64,000 nt of DNA from Ryuthela nishihirai (Eukaryota; Arthropoda; Arachnida; Araneae; Heptathelidae): contig JAWZYU010000007.1 of assembly GCA_038380435.1 (NCBI GenBank), positions 28,871,001 to 28,935,000 of the forward strand, written 5' to 3'. Positions 1 to 11,103 of this stretch are shown piece after piece. Every line of letters begins with the position of its first letter. Position 1 is the stretch's first letter. Made by a program: the position numbers and the translations under genes. Below the pieces are notes generated by a model that had not been told where the DNA came from, did no database searches, and was given only the letters and a program-made list of their open reading frames with translations.

Positions 1-35
1 AAATGGAATATTCACTACTTCTTACATTAGCATAG

Positions 36-130
36 CCTTCCATGAAAGAGGCGTTTAGAGAGATAATACTTCGTAAAAGTATTATTCAGCAGAAAAAGAT
101 TTCGAACCACAGCTTATACTCGAAAATTTA
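36..130. repeat. Diverged duplicate of 855-950
   Basis: This segment (CCATGAAAGAGGCG, then TTCGTAAAAGTATTATTCAGCAGAAAAAG) recurs in diverged form at about 855-950 (CCATGAAAGGGGAA, then TTTGTAAAAGCATTATTCAGCAGAAAAAG). The pair brackets a MITE and the 41-bp tandem array, so the 1-kb block looks like one larger repeat into which the MITE jumped. No coding potential was seen. Confidence 0.6.
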
Positions 131-200
131 CGCATGCTCTGTTGTTGTTTCGTTTCATTTGAATATATAATATGGCTTGCCATTGATCATTTCAATATTG

Positions 201-512
201 TACAGTCGTTCAAAAAAGTATCCGAACACTATGGTTGATTACAGAATTCAGAAAAAATATCTGCCAACGATTTTTTTAGAAATTAGTGATCTGGCAACCT
301 TCGTGTCACGTGATTACAGAATTCAGGAAAAATATCTGGAGCGTGTACAGCAACTGTACACGCTCCAGTTACCGTTCACAGCAAACTGGAGCGTGTGGAG
401 TTACTGACACGAAGGTTGCCAGATCACTAATTTCCAAAAAAATCGTTGCCAGATATTTTTTCTGAATTCTGTAATCAACCATAGTGTTCGGATACTTTTT
501 TGAGCCACTGTA
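201..512. mobile_element. Palindromic Tc1/mariner-like MITE, copy 1
   Basis: Starts TACAGTCGTTCAAAAAAGTA and ends with the near inverse (TACTTTTTTGAGCCACTGTA), flanked by TA as expected of the Tc1/mariner superfamily. The arms (GATTACAGAATTCAG..., GATCTGGCAACCTTCGTGTC) are inverted copies of each other. Around 340-400 lies a smaller palindrome (GAGCGTGTACAG / CTGTACACGCTC). No transposase, so it is non-autonomous. Short open frames across it are translations of the repeat. Confidence 0.85.
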
Positions 513-593
513 CGCATTGACATTGATCATTCTAATTTAATACGGAAATTTGACACAATCCTTACAATATAATACGCCTTGCAAAGGAAGCAA

Positions 594-815
594 TCCTTTC
601 AATGTAATACACCTTCCCACAGAAACTGATAAATTCCTTTCAATGTAATACACCTTCCCACAGAGACTGATAAATTCCTTTCAATGTAATATACCTTCCC
701 ACAGAGACTGATAAATTCCTTTCAATGTAATACACCTTCCCACAGAGACTGATAAATTCCTTTCAATGTAATACACCTTCCCACAGAGACTGATAAGTTC
801 CTTTCAATATAATCG
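594..815. repeat. 41-bp tandem repeat, about 5 copies
   Basis: The motif AATGTAATACACCTTCCCAC recurs at 601, 642, 683, 724 and 765, a 41-bp period, with degenerate partial units on both sides (from about 560 and at 806). Copies differ by single bases, so the array is young or homogenised. Confidence 0.9.
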
Positions 816-950
816 CGAATCAGTGGCAATGCTTTGTCATTGGTCCTTTCAGTATAACACGCCATGAAAGGGGAATTAGAAAAAATAATCCTTTGTAAAA
901 GCATTATTCAGCAGAAAAAGGTTAGGAGTAACTGCTATACTCAATATTTT

Positions 951-1540
951 AGTTCCTCGTTACTCATTTTGTCGGTTTTTAATTCATAAATACTCTTCAT
1001 AAATTCATTAATAATCAAGTAAATAATCAAGGTCGAGCTTTGCATTATTTTCTTATTAACTCATTCATCTTGAATCTGTAAGAATATAGTAATGCTTGCT
1101 GTTTTTTATCCTTTTGATGGATTTCCTCCAGTTATCTTTCTTTTTCCATCAAGCTCACGGTCTTTTGGATGAGAGTAGAAAGTGTTCACATTTTGCCAGC
1201 TGCCAGAAGATATCAAGACTTCTAGGAAAAAAAGGCAACTCCACCTCAATATATCTTCCAACTTCAATTCTTTATCGATTTTCTTCTTGTAACGCTGACA
1301 AGTGCTTTATGTAGCTACTGCTTTGGTGAGTTTCCTAAGAAATGATCGATTTTATTTGAAGCAAATTTACTTTGACCAGAAACTGACTAGGGCATGACGT
1401 ACAGAGCGAAGGTGCTGAGACGAACAGATGCCATGTCACAACAGAAGATCAACAGACATGCGCATAAGATAACTAAGCTTCAGCTTAGGACCTCAAGATA
1501 TGAGGAGACTCAATAATTAATGCAATTCAAGGTTTACTGT
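951..1540. other. No feature seen (AT-rich)
   Basis: AT-rich sequence without a recognisable repeat, RNA gene or convincing exon. A 72-codon frame at 1096-1314 has no features that mark it as real. Confidence 0.5.
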
Positions 1541-1735
1541 GCCGTCTCGTGGCCGAGTGTTTAGCGCGCTTGGCTACTAAGGGACTGAGTTCGAGCCCCG
1601 GGGTAAGGCATGGATGTATGTGTCGTTTTTCTGCTGAGGCCCTGCCATCTTCTCAGACCTTCTACTATGGCATATAAACTGACAGCCTCCTGTCAGACCT
1701 CTGTGGCAAGCAACTGCTTGAGGGGAATTTTTTTT
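1541..1735 (+). mobile_element. SINE2 (tRNA-derived), near full length
   Basis: The head reads GTGGCCGAGTGTTTAGCGCG (A-box-like, as in Ser/Leu tRNAs) followed by a B box GTTCGAGCC. The SINE2 body follows (TAAGGCATGGATG, CTGCTGAGG, CTGACAG palindromic block), ending CAACTGCTTGAGGGG and then T-rich sequence. The same body is found repeatedly in this window on both strands, which is why it is called a dispersed SINE and not a tRNA gene. Confidence 0.85.
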
Positions 1736-2510
1736 AACGTTCACTGTATAGTAGTTTTTGTATTAGTAATTATATAGTGTAATTTGTACTATAGTATAGT
1801 ATGTAGTAGTATAATAGTATTTTTAGTGCTCCATTCAGTCAGAATAATGCAAATGTATTTCGACTTTTGAATATTTTAGGCCTATTAAACTTGATATAGC
1901 ATATGGCTTGGGAAGGTCAAAGTCCATCCCTGTCTATAAGCGTTATAATAAATATTCGGTGCCTACTTCATTAGAAATAAATTCAAGATACCATTCTGCA
2001 AAAAAAAACGTTCAAAATTTCCGAAGATTAAAATGATCTTTTCGGAAATTGATGCGATTATATATTTTTAGAATGTTGAATATACCGTTGTTGCTTCTTT
2101 TTCAATCAATGTTTCTGATCATTTAGCTCAAACTGCATTCAAGCTCTTTAAATATTGAGTGAATATTGTTGAATATCGAGATTTATATAGATTTAATTGG
2201 AATATTTGTTGACAGACACATATTTTCGTAAATAGCCAAGGCGTAACCACCCGGCCACGAAATTTAAAGAAATAAAAACTTCAAAAATTTAAACTTTTAT
2301 TAAAACCAAATTCCAGTGCTCATTTTCAGGAGAAGTTTTTGAAAGCGTAAGTAGTTGAATTCTTCATGGCTTGAAATAAAAAACTTAAATGTGAAAACTT
2401 CGCAATGCTTAGTGTGGACTAGACACATTTCTTAAAATGATTGTTTTTTCTCCTCTTAAGTAACCATTGTAGGTCATCCATTAGACCAGTGTTATTCAAC
2501 TTTTTTTTTT
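1736..2510. other. No gene seen; AT-rich, possible MITE remnant
   Basis: Low-complexity AT-rich sequence. A stretch near 2100-2180 (TTTAAATATTGAGTGAATATTGTTGAATAT pattern) loosely resembles the centre of the palindromic MITE at 48044-48639, but no ends could be defined. Confidence 0.4.
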
Positions 2511-2511
2511 T

Positions 2512-3266
2512 GGGGGGGGGGGAGGGGGCTTAGTCGGTAGCGCTCCAGGCTCGTAATCTGCAGTTTCCAGGTTCGAGTCCCAGCTGGGTCAGCGTTGAGA
2601 TTTATCTCCGCAAAATTCCCCGCCCTGCCCACGGTCAGTAGGGGACACCGATGGGCTTGGAAAGACTGCCGTCCGTCGGATGGGACGTTAAGTCGTATCC
2701 CCGTGTGCTTGAGAGCCATATCCTGTGCACGTTAAAGAACACTCTGGATGGCCTTGACGGGAGGCTACCATCTGTCTCCCAACAGCTCTTCCAGTGGGTC
2801 CCCTCCCCCAACCTTCTCTGAGCCTTCGGGGTCCTTGTGACCTGGCCATTTAGCCCATGGTGTTGAAAAAAGTGCCGCTCAGAGGTAAAGCAACCCAACC
2901 CATACCCTGTTCACGTTAAAGAACACGCTGGATGGCCTTGACGGGAGGCTATCATCTGTCTCCCAACAGCTATTCCAGTGAGTCCCCTCCCCCAACCTTC
3001 TCTGAGCCTTCGGGGTCCTTGTGACCTGGCCATTTAGCCCATGGTATTGAAAAAAGTGCCGCTCAGAGGTAAAGCAACCCAACCCATACCCTGTTCACGT
3101 TAAAGAACACGCTGGATGGCCTTGACGGGAGGCTACCATCTGTCTCCCAACAGCTATTCCAGTGAGTCCCCTCCCCCAACCTTCTCTGAGCCTTCGGGGT
3201 CCTTGTGACCTGGCCATTTAGCCCATGGTGTGCAAAAAAGTGCCGCTCAGAGGTAAAACAACCCAA
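2512..3266 (+). mobile_element. SINE1 with tail unit triplicated (184-bp tandem)
   Basis: Head at 2526-2590 (GGCTTAGTCGGTAGCGC and GGTTCGAGTCC), then body and tail. After the tail (AAGCAACCCAACC) the sequence returns to CATACCCTGTTCACG and repeats the distal half twice more. ATACCCTG-type starts lie at 2718, 2902 and 3086, exactly 184 bp apart. The copies differ at few bases. This is an internal tandem duplication and not three insertions, because no head or target duplication accompanies the extra units. Confidence 0.9.
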
Positions 3267-4917
3267 GCCTTAGAGTTAACACAGCATACACAGTTTGTCT
3301 TGCTAGAACAGTCACTAGCTCTCGAACCACTATGCCAGTTAAGGCTGTAATTAGCTGAACACTTTGTAATATGATAAGAAAAATTAGCAGGACACTCATA
3401 AACAAATGCAATCATCGCTGTGCAAGATTTCCAATGCTATTTTCAAAACGGTTAGGTTTTTTAAAAAGAAATTTAGACGTATAATTCTTTCTCAAATATT
3501 CCATTCATGACATTATAATATCGACGAAAACTTGGCAGAAAGAGCATCTGCGACTCAGCTAATGATTTATGATGCAGTCGGTTATATTCCAAATGATGTC
3601 CATAGGTCGAGTGAGCTGCAGTATGTCGTCATTGATTGACTGACAATAGGTAGCCGATTCCTACAGGACAAAGAAAAGACTTTATCTTAGCTGAGCTGCC
3701 ATTGGTTGCCTTTGTAGTGGATTCAAAGCAGAGTTGTTGTCTGCAATGGATTTTTGTAAATAGGTCCACTTTCGATCCAACGTAATGTTACCGAATAACA
3801 AAATGCTGTGGTCTGAGGATATATTAAAAAAACATCTCTGATGTCCCAATTGCATTTTATCCGTCTTTTTATGCATCATATTTCCATACGACAAAGCAAC
3901 TACGTGTTAGGAAACAAATTCAAGTCGATACCCGATGGAAATTATTAACTTGGATTCTAGGGTTACAGTTTCATTTGATGGATGAAATACTGCCGTACAG
4001 TAGCCTGTTCTCTCTAAACTGTCGAGTCCTGACTTTAAGTCATGCGACTTAGCAATGCTGCCTATGTTTCAAAAATCTTTCTGAAACTTTAACGTAGGTA
4101 ATATGAATTCGTTAGTCGAATAATTGTCACTAGTGAAATAAATGGAATATTTTGTATCTAGATTAAAACGAAATATTAACCTACAACAGGTGTGTTACAG
4201 ATGCCGCGAAAGTATGGAAGAAATGAATGAAAAGATTGTCGAGGTTTGAAATTTAAATGGATATCAGAGCAATGTAAGTATGATACTACTTTTGATACTA
4301 CTTTTCCTACAGTTTTCTAGAGATATGGGTTTAATTTAAGAAAAGCAGTATTTTACTCGGAGAAGATAAATATATTTTAACAAATATTAATTTACATTAT
4401 AAAAAGTTAAAGCTGACACTAATAAATCCTGATATATGTAAATACATGCATAAAAAATTATTTTGTTGTCTTCTGTCGTTTATATTTTATCTCTGGAGCC
4501 TCTCGCCGCAGGGCCCAACAGTAGTCCGCCAACATACTCTCGTTCCCTTTGCAGCTATGTCGTTTTTCCATTTCGGATATGTCTTGATGGAACTTTTCTC
4601 ATCCGAGACCGCTCACATCAATTGTGGAAAAAAATCAGGCGGGAATGTAAGAAATGCAGCTTTAGCATTAAATACATCCTAATACTCTATATGAAGAAAG
4701 TAGTTCTTCGACGATTTCTTCGTAGTTATCTGCCTTACATTGCCTAAAAAGTTGTGGCAAACATTTCTGAATACTTTTCAGGCTCTCTTTTCATTGTAGT
4801 TTAATTTATTTTGGATCTTAAAACAACTGTCTGATCTGAGGACCAGCGAAAATTCTCTCTTTTATTTTTGCGTCGCTAATCCCTGAAAAATTTCGCCTTA
4901 TGTAAGCAAATCCATCA
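3267..4917. other. No feature seen
   Basis: About 1.6 kb without recognisable repeats or genes. Small frames (for example 3682-3894 on the minus strand and 4446-4747 on the plus strand) lack domains or splice context that I can recognise. Confidence 0.5.
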
Positions 4918-5838
4918 TCCTCTCTATTCATCTATCTATTCATTCTCTCTATCCATCACCCTCTCTATTCATCTATCTATTCATTCTCTCTATCCATCAC
5001 CCTCTCTATTCATCTATCTATTCGTTCTCTCTATCCATCACCTTCTCTATTCATCTATCTATTCATTCCCTCTATTCATCACCCTCTCTATTCATCTATC
5101 TATTCATTCTCTCTATCCATCACCCTCTTTATTCATCTATCTATTCATTCTCTCTATCCATCACCCTCTCTATTCATCTATCTATTCGTTCTCTCTATCC
5201 ATCACCTTCTCTATTCATCTATCTATTCATTCCCTCTATTCATCACCCTCTCTATTCATCTATCTATTCATTCTCTCTATCCATCACCCTCTTTATTCAT
5301 CTATCTATTCGTTCTCTCTATCCATCACCTTCTCTATTCATCTATCTATTCATTCCCTCTATTCATCACCCTCTCTATTCATCTATCTATTCATTCTCTC
5401 TATCCATCACCTTCTCTATTCATCTATCTTTCGTTCTCTCTATCCATCACCTTCTCTATTCATCTATCTGTTCATTCCCTCTATTCATCACCCTCTCTAT
5501 TCATCTATCTATTCATTCTCTCTATCCATCACCCCCTCTATTCATTCTCTCTATCCATCACCCTCTCTATTCATCTATCTATTCATTCTCTCTATCCATC
5601 ACCCCCTCTATTCATTCTCTCTATCCATCACCCTCTCTATTCATCTATCTATTCATTCTCTCTATCATCACCCTCTCTATTCATTCTCTCTATCCATCAC
5701 CCTCTCTATTCATCTATCTATTCATTCTCTCTATCCATCACCCTCTCTATTCATCTATCTATTCATTCTCTCTATCCATCACCCTCTCTATTCATCTATC
5801 TATTCATTCTCTCTATCCATCACCCTCTCTATTCATCT
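4918..5838. repeat. CT-rich 41-bp minisatellite with higher-order structure
   Basis: Tandem repeat of a unit containing ATTCATCTATCTATTCATTC, TCTCTATCCATCACC and CTCTCT, period 41 bp at the start (4931, 4972). Variant units (CCTTCTCTATT..., TTCCCTCTATTCATCACC) recur in the same order several times between about 5030 and 5510, showing multi-unit blocks were duplicated. Near 5530-5720 shortened units of about 24 bp appear. Strand asymmetry (pyrimidine-rich top strand) is extreme. Confidence 0.9.
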
Positions 5839-6433
5839 CACATAATAAAACAGGTTTGCAGTAGTTTGTAAACGAACAAAATCATTTATTTTCACAAAAA
5901 ACGTCCTCCCACGTCCATCCGAAAACTGCCGGATACAAACATTTGGATGCCAGATACGTGTTCAGCACCCTCAAATCTATAAAGTACCCCCCCCCCCATT
6001 GTTTTTCGAGGAGGCATTTCATGCAGACCAGCGTAATTTTCTGACGGAAAGGGGATCCTAGTTCGTATTATTGTATTGAGTAGTGAAATATCGCAGAAGA
6101 ATCGTTTAGAAATACGGCTGCAGTTCTGCAAGATGAGCCTAATTGGTATGGCAATTAGAGAACCTGCCTCTTCTTCCCAGGCCTGTATGCAGAGAAAAAT
6201 AATAGGGGAGGAGGGGATTGGCAAATGACTGACCCGAGCTGGGGAAAAAAGAAAAGTGAAATGGAGGATAAATAACTGGATCGCCATTGTAATATGTTTC
6301 CCTATGTTTCAGTGTTGTTGTTTTGAATACTTCAGAAATGCGTATAATTATACATACTCGTATGCTTAGAGGATATATATATATCTGCAGTGTTGCTATG
6401 CCTCTTAAATATCTCGCTGCACCATCAGTTTTA
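5839..6433. other. No gene seen
   Basis: Contains a homopolymer C run near 5990 and a short TA microsatellite near 6376. Two overlapping minus-strand frames (5892-6287 and 6139-6507) have no recognisable domain, and the second runs into a SINE, so I do not call them. Confidence 0.45.
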
Positions 6434-6842
6434 ACGAGGGAAGGGTTGGGTTGTTTTACCTCTGAGCGGCACTTTTTTGCACACCATGGGCTAAATGGCC
6501 AGGTCACATGGACCCCGAAGGCTCAGAGAAGGTTGGGGGAGGGAACCCACTGGAACAGCTGTTGGGAGACAGATGGTAGCCTCCCGTCAAGGCCATCCAG
6601 CGTGTTCTTTAACGTGCATAGGGTAAGCCGTGCTCCCGCACACGGGGTCACGGCTTAACGTCCCATCCGACGGACGGCGGCCTTTCCAAGCCCATCGGTG
6701 TCCCCTACTGACCGTGGGCAGGGCGGGGAATTTTGCGGAGATAAATCTCAACGCTGACCCAGCTGGGACTCGAACCTGGGAACTACAGATTACGAGCCTG
6801 GCGCGCTACCGACTGAGCCATCCCCGCCCCTACGAGGGAAGG
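6434..6842 (-). mobile_element. SINE1, full length with 11-bp TSD
   Basis: The element 6445-6831 (387 bp) is bounded by ACGAGGGAAGG at 6434-6444 and 6832-6842. It lies in reverse: the tail (GGGTTGGGTTG complement) is at the left and the tRNA-like head at the right, with B box complement GGACTCGAACC at about 6767. This clean duplication fixes the true ends of SINE1: GGGGCGGG... at the head, AACCCAACC... at the tail. Confidence 0.95.
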
Positions 6843-7477
6843 ACAGTAGAGTGGGTTAAAATGCAGGAACGTTCTTCGAAGGATTCAAAGTGAGGGCATT
6901 TAAAAATGAATGAATCAAATTGTGCGAAATCTATTGGCTTGCAATCCACTTGTACTATCTTTTTCACATAGCAAAGTTTCATTTTAAATTCCCTTAATCT
7001 CTACCTTAATCCTAACAAATTATACGCTGCATTATTTGCAATTATAGGAAGATGAAACCTTCTCACACATCTCTGAACATTTGTCTCATGAGTTCCCCCA
7101 CTTCACAAGTGTGACTTCCTGAATCCATAGAAACTGGATCGTTCTAGTTCTTTCACTTGTACTTGAGTTATGCAAGACTCCGTGAAGGAATGCAGACGTG
7201 TCGAGGCTGGCTCCTGCGTTAATTAAAATCCTAATTAAATCAGGCCGCTGTAATCACTATAATTAGGGGTCCTAGGGTGCTAGAAGGAGCAAGAGGCGAG
7301 GCCTCAACAAGAGTGGCGCGCGTATGCCAAGCATAGTTGAATGCAGGTGTTGGCTTTCGGGGCACATCTCATGCAAGAGAGGATGATACAATGTTGATGT
7401 TTCTCCGATGCACCTGAAAACAGAGATTCCTAAAGATCAGCGCGTTAGGTGACCTCCGGGTAAGATGGTTTAGTAAG
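6843..7477. other. No feature seen
   Basis: No repeat or gene recognised. A less AT-rich patch (about 7190-7340) has no open frame of note. Confidence 0.45.
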
Positions 7478-7889
7478 CTAGAAAAACTTGGGTTGGGTTG
7501 TTTTACCTCTGAGAGGCACTTTTTTGCACACTATGGACTAAATGGCCAGGTCACATGGACCCCGAAAGCTCAGAGAAGGTTGGGGGAGGGGACCCACTGG
7601 AACAGCTGTTGGGAGACAGATGGTAGCCTCCCGTCAAGGCCATCCAGCGTGTTCTTTAACGTGCACAGGGTATGACTCTCCCGCACACGGGACCACGGCT
7701 TAACTTTCCCATCCGACGGACGGCGTCCTTTCCAAGCCCATCGGTGTCCCCTACTGACCGTGGGCAGGACGGGGAATTTTGCGGAGATAAATCTCAACGC
7801 TGACCCAGCTGCGACTCGAACCTGGGAACTACAGATTACGAGCATGGCGCGCTATCGACTGAGTCCCCCCCCGCCCCCCTAGAAAAACT
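7478..7889 (-). mobile_element. SINE1, full length with 11-bp TSD
   Basis: Direct repeats CTAGAAAAACT at 7478-7488 and 7879-7889 flank a reverse-oriented SINE1. The B box complement carries one change (GCGACTCGAACC side) and the extreme head is C-rich. Frames such as 7493-7675 are just SINE1 translations. Confidence 0.95.
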
Positions 7890-8324
7890 GTTTCCTTCCT
7901 CAACTGGGTACGATGGTGAATTTTACGCTTAAGTATTGCTGGAAATTTTGGATTCCTTCTGAAGTGATGCTGAAAATTGAGAGTATCCCGTAGCCAGATC
8001 AAAGCAACAGTGGGGGCTTGAACATTTATATAGAAGAAACTTACCAAAGATTTTTTTATAAAAGAGATAAGTACTGGGAAAGCGAGTCTAGTGCAAAATG
8101 TGAGACGTTGCAAATTTTTTCGTCGGCATTTTAAATGTGAAAGAATTTTTATACTGTGCAGTAGAAAAAAGTTAAAGTTAATATTCAAAGAGAGATTGCT
8201 AAAGGAGACTCGTGGACTTGAATCATTTAATTTAAGGGGGTTTCTTATGTTTAGCAAAATTTTTACCTAAAAATAAAATGAAAATTGATCATTATTTTCT
8301 TTTTTACCTTTTTTTTTCTATACG
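7890..8324. other. No gene supported
   Basis: AT-rich stretch. A 142-codon minus frame (7829-8257) begins inside the SINE1 head and continues in AT-rich sequence; it has no recognisable domain and is treated as chance. Confidence 0.45.
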
Positions 8325-9821
8325 TACAGTCGCTCAAAAAAGCATCCGAACACTATGGCTGATTACAGAATTCAGGAAAAATATCTAGCAACGATTTATA
8401 TAGAAATTAGTGATCTGGCAACCTTGGTGTCACGTGACATGAAGGTTGCCAGATCACTAATTTTTAACAAAAAAATCGTTGCCAGATATTTTTTCTGAAT
8501 TCTGTAATCAGCCATAGTGTTCGGATGCTTTTTTAATATATATAATGCGTATGAATATGTAATGCAGTGAATATGGAGCGTGTGCCGTTACCGTTGACAG
8601 CAAACTGGAGCGGTTGCGGTTAATGTTCACAGCACATTGGATCGTGTGAGCTCACAAAGACCTGGATCGTGTGGGCTCACGGAAATATTGAGCGTGTACA
8701 GTTGCTGTACACGCTCCAGATATTTTTCCTGAATTCTGTAATCACGTGACACGAAGGTTGCCAGATCACTCATTTCTAAAAAAAATCGTTGCCAGATATT
8801 TTTTCTGAATTCTGTAATCAACCATAGTGTTCGGATACTTTTTTAATATATATAATGCATATGAATATATAATGCAGTGAATATTGAGCGTGTGCAGTTA
8901 CCGTTGACAGCAAACTGGAACGGTTGCGGTTAATGTTCACAGCACATTGGATCGTGTGGGCTCACTGAAATATTGAGCGTGTGCAGTTGCTGTACACGCT
9001 CCAGATATTTTTCCTGAATTCTGTAATCACGTGACACGAAGGTTGCCAGATCACTCATTTCGAAAAAAAATCGTTGCCAGATATTTTTTCTGAATTCTGT
9101 AATCAGCCGTAGTGTTCGGATGCTTTTTTAATATATATAATGCGTATGAATATATAATGCAGTGAATATGGAGCGTGTGCAGTTACCGTTGACAGCAAAC
9201 TGGAACGGTTGCGGTTAATGTTCACAGCACATTGGATCGTGTGAGCTCACAAAGACCTGGATCGTGTGGGCTCACGGAAATATTGAGCGTGTACAGTTGC
9301 TGTACACGCTCCAGATATTTTTCCTGAATTCTGTAATCACGTGACACGAAGGTTGCCAGATCACTCATTTCTAAAAAAAAATCGTTGGCAGATATTTTTT
9401 CTGAATTCTGTAATCAACCGTAATGTTCGGATACTTTTTTAATATATATAATGCGTATGAATATATAATGCAATGAATATGGAGCGTGTGCAGTTACGTT
9501 CACAGCAAACTGGAGCGGTTGCGGTTAATGTTCACAGCACATTGGATCGTGTGAGCTCACTCACGGAAATATTGAGCGTGTGCAGTTACCATTCACAGCA
9601 AACTGGAGTGTGTGCAGTAACTGCACACACCCCAGTTTGCTGTGAACGGTAAGTGGAGCGTGTACAGTTGCTGTACACGCTCCAGATATTTTTCCTGAAT
9701 TCTGCAATCACGTGACACGAAGGTTGCCAGATCACTAATTTCTAAAACAAATCGTTGCCAGATATTTTTTCTGAATTGTGTAATCAACCATAGTGTTCAG
9801 ATATTTTTTTGAGCGACTGTA
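8325..9821. mobile_element. Expanded palindromic MITE cluster, copy 2
   Basis: Begins TACAGTCGCTCAAAAAAGCA and ends GAGCGACTGTA, so the outer ends are a pair. Inside, the right-arm block (CACGTGACACGAAGGTTGCC ... GTTCGGAT) alternates four or five times with a satellite-like block (GGAGCGTGTGCAGTTACCG, AACGGTTGCGGTTAATGTTC, ATCGTGTGAGCTCAC, GTACAGTTGCTGTACACGC), each cycle about 300 bp (for example near 8820, 9110 and 9420). It is therefore a tandemly amplified MITE interior and not separate insertions. Confidence 0.85.
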
Positions 9822-10130
9822 CCTGGTAGACCGAGCTTTGCCTGGTAGACCGAGCTTGTAAAGGTGGGCTGAGTGATAAACTTGTGGTATGCATACAAAA
9901 TTTTATATTTTGCTATGTTATTTACAAAGATTGTAATACTAAGTCAAAATCATCCTGACTAATAATGTAAGACGAATCAGAGACAAATTAAAAATCAACA
10001 TCGAAACAAATATGAATGATCATTTTATTTTTTTTGTTTGCAACAAAATTTTATTTTTAAAACAAACAAATATGAATGATCATTTTATTTTTTTTGTTTG
10101 CATCATAGTAAGAACTATTGTGAAACAAAA
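9822..10130. repeat. Short tandem duplications
   Basis: CCTGGTAGACCGAGCTT occurs twice in succession right at the MITE edge (9822-9858). Further on, a block of about 60 bp with ACAAATATGAATGATCATTT is duplicated at about 10005 and 10065. No gene. Confidence 0.75.
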
Positions 10131-10369
10131 TTTTATTCGTTTCTGAACATAAAACACAAAACTTATTTATGATAAATTATACATATCACGGTTACGACGG
10201 GGATCTTCTTCGGATTCTCTTCTGTAGTTTTTCGGCTGCGGTGTTGGTCCTCCATGTTATCTGGGTGACTGCCACTGCTTTCTTCATAGTCGAGTCCCAT
10301 AAGTATTACATTCGGTTAACTTCCATGCAACATTATATGTGTGACGTGGATTCTCTGGTGGTAGCAAAC

Positions 10370-10442
10370 TGCTTTCAAACTGCTTCGTCTCTTGACTCGC
10401 GAAAAGGCAAAGTACAGCATTCCATGCATGAAGACGGATTAT
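10370..10442 (-). pseudogene. Possible Pif1-like helicase C-terminal remnant (Helitron?)
   Basis: Read on the minus strand, this stretch gives HGMLYFAFSRVKRRSSLKAVC. It resembles the last conserved motif of Pif1-family helicases (GQxYVAxSRV), including those at the end of Helitron proteins. The similarity is short and frames downstream (to about 10170) are broken, so a Helitron relic is an inference. No Helitron ends were identified. Confidence 0.4.
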
Positions 10443-10709
10443 AGTATTTTAAGCGCATGATTTGTAAAGTCATTATTGGCTCAGATGGAACATCATCACA
10501 CCTTTTATTATTATTATTTTATTCTTCAAATACAGAAAAGATCCACCAGGCCTGGGAAAAGGGGATACCCCCGGATGACCCCCTAAAAGAGTTTTCCCGA
10601 AGTCGAGACCTAGCTAAATCGCTTTCTCGCACCCGAAAACTGTTGATTCACCCCATTTCGTCAATATCCTTAGGCCCGTTTTCAAGATAAAAGTTACATA
10701 CCTATACAT

Positions 10710-11103
10710 ACAAATATACAAGTTGGGTTGGGTTGTTTTACCTCTGAGATCTGGATCCCGAAGGCTCAGAGAAGGTTGGAACAGCTGTTGGAAGACAGAT
10801 GGTAGCCTCCCGTGAAGACTATCCAGCGTGTTCTTTAACGTGCACAGGGTATGGCTCTCCCGCACACGGGGCCACGGCTTAACGTCCCATCCGACGGACG
10901 GCGGCCTTTCCGGAGCGGGAGTTTTGCGGGGTTCGAGCCCCGGATAAGGCATGGGGAGTTTTGCGGAGATAAATCTCCCAGGGCGGGGAGTTTTGCGGAG
11001 ATAAATCTCAACGCTAACGCAGCTGGGACTCGAACCTGGGAACTATAGACTACGAGCCTGGCGCGCTACCGACTGAGCCACCCCCGCCCCACAAATATAC
11101 AAG
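10710..11103 (-). mobile_element. SINE1 chimera containing a SINE2 piece, 13-bp TSD
   Basis: ACAAATATACAAG at 10710-10722 and 11091-11103 flank a reverse SINE1. It lacks much of the tail-side body (10750-10780). Near 10915-10990 it holds repeated GGGAGTTTTGCGGAGATAAATCTC segments separated by GGGTTCGAGCCCCGGATAAGGCATGG-like sequence, which is the SINE2 head/body junction. One insertion event with a clean TSD thus carries parts of two SINE families. Confidence 0.9.

Noticed and set aside
3255..3270. Telomere-like AACCC repeats
   Set aside because: Only one to three units, always at SINE1 3' ends; they are the SINE tail.
6323..6893. Recurring proteins beginning CFTSERHFFAHHGLNGQV and ALPHTGPRLNVPSDGRRPF
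   Set aside because: They recur wherever SINE1 occurs, in the frames of its two halves; they are translations of a non-coding tRNA-derived SINE.
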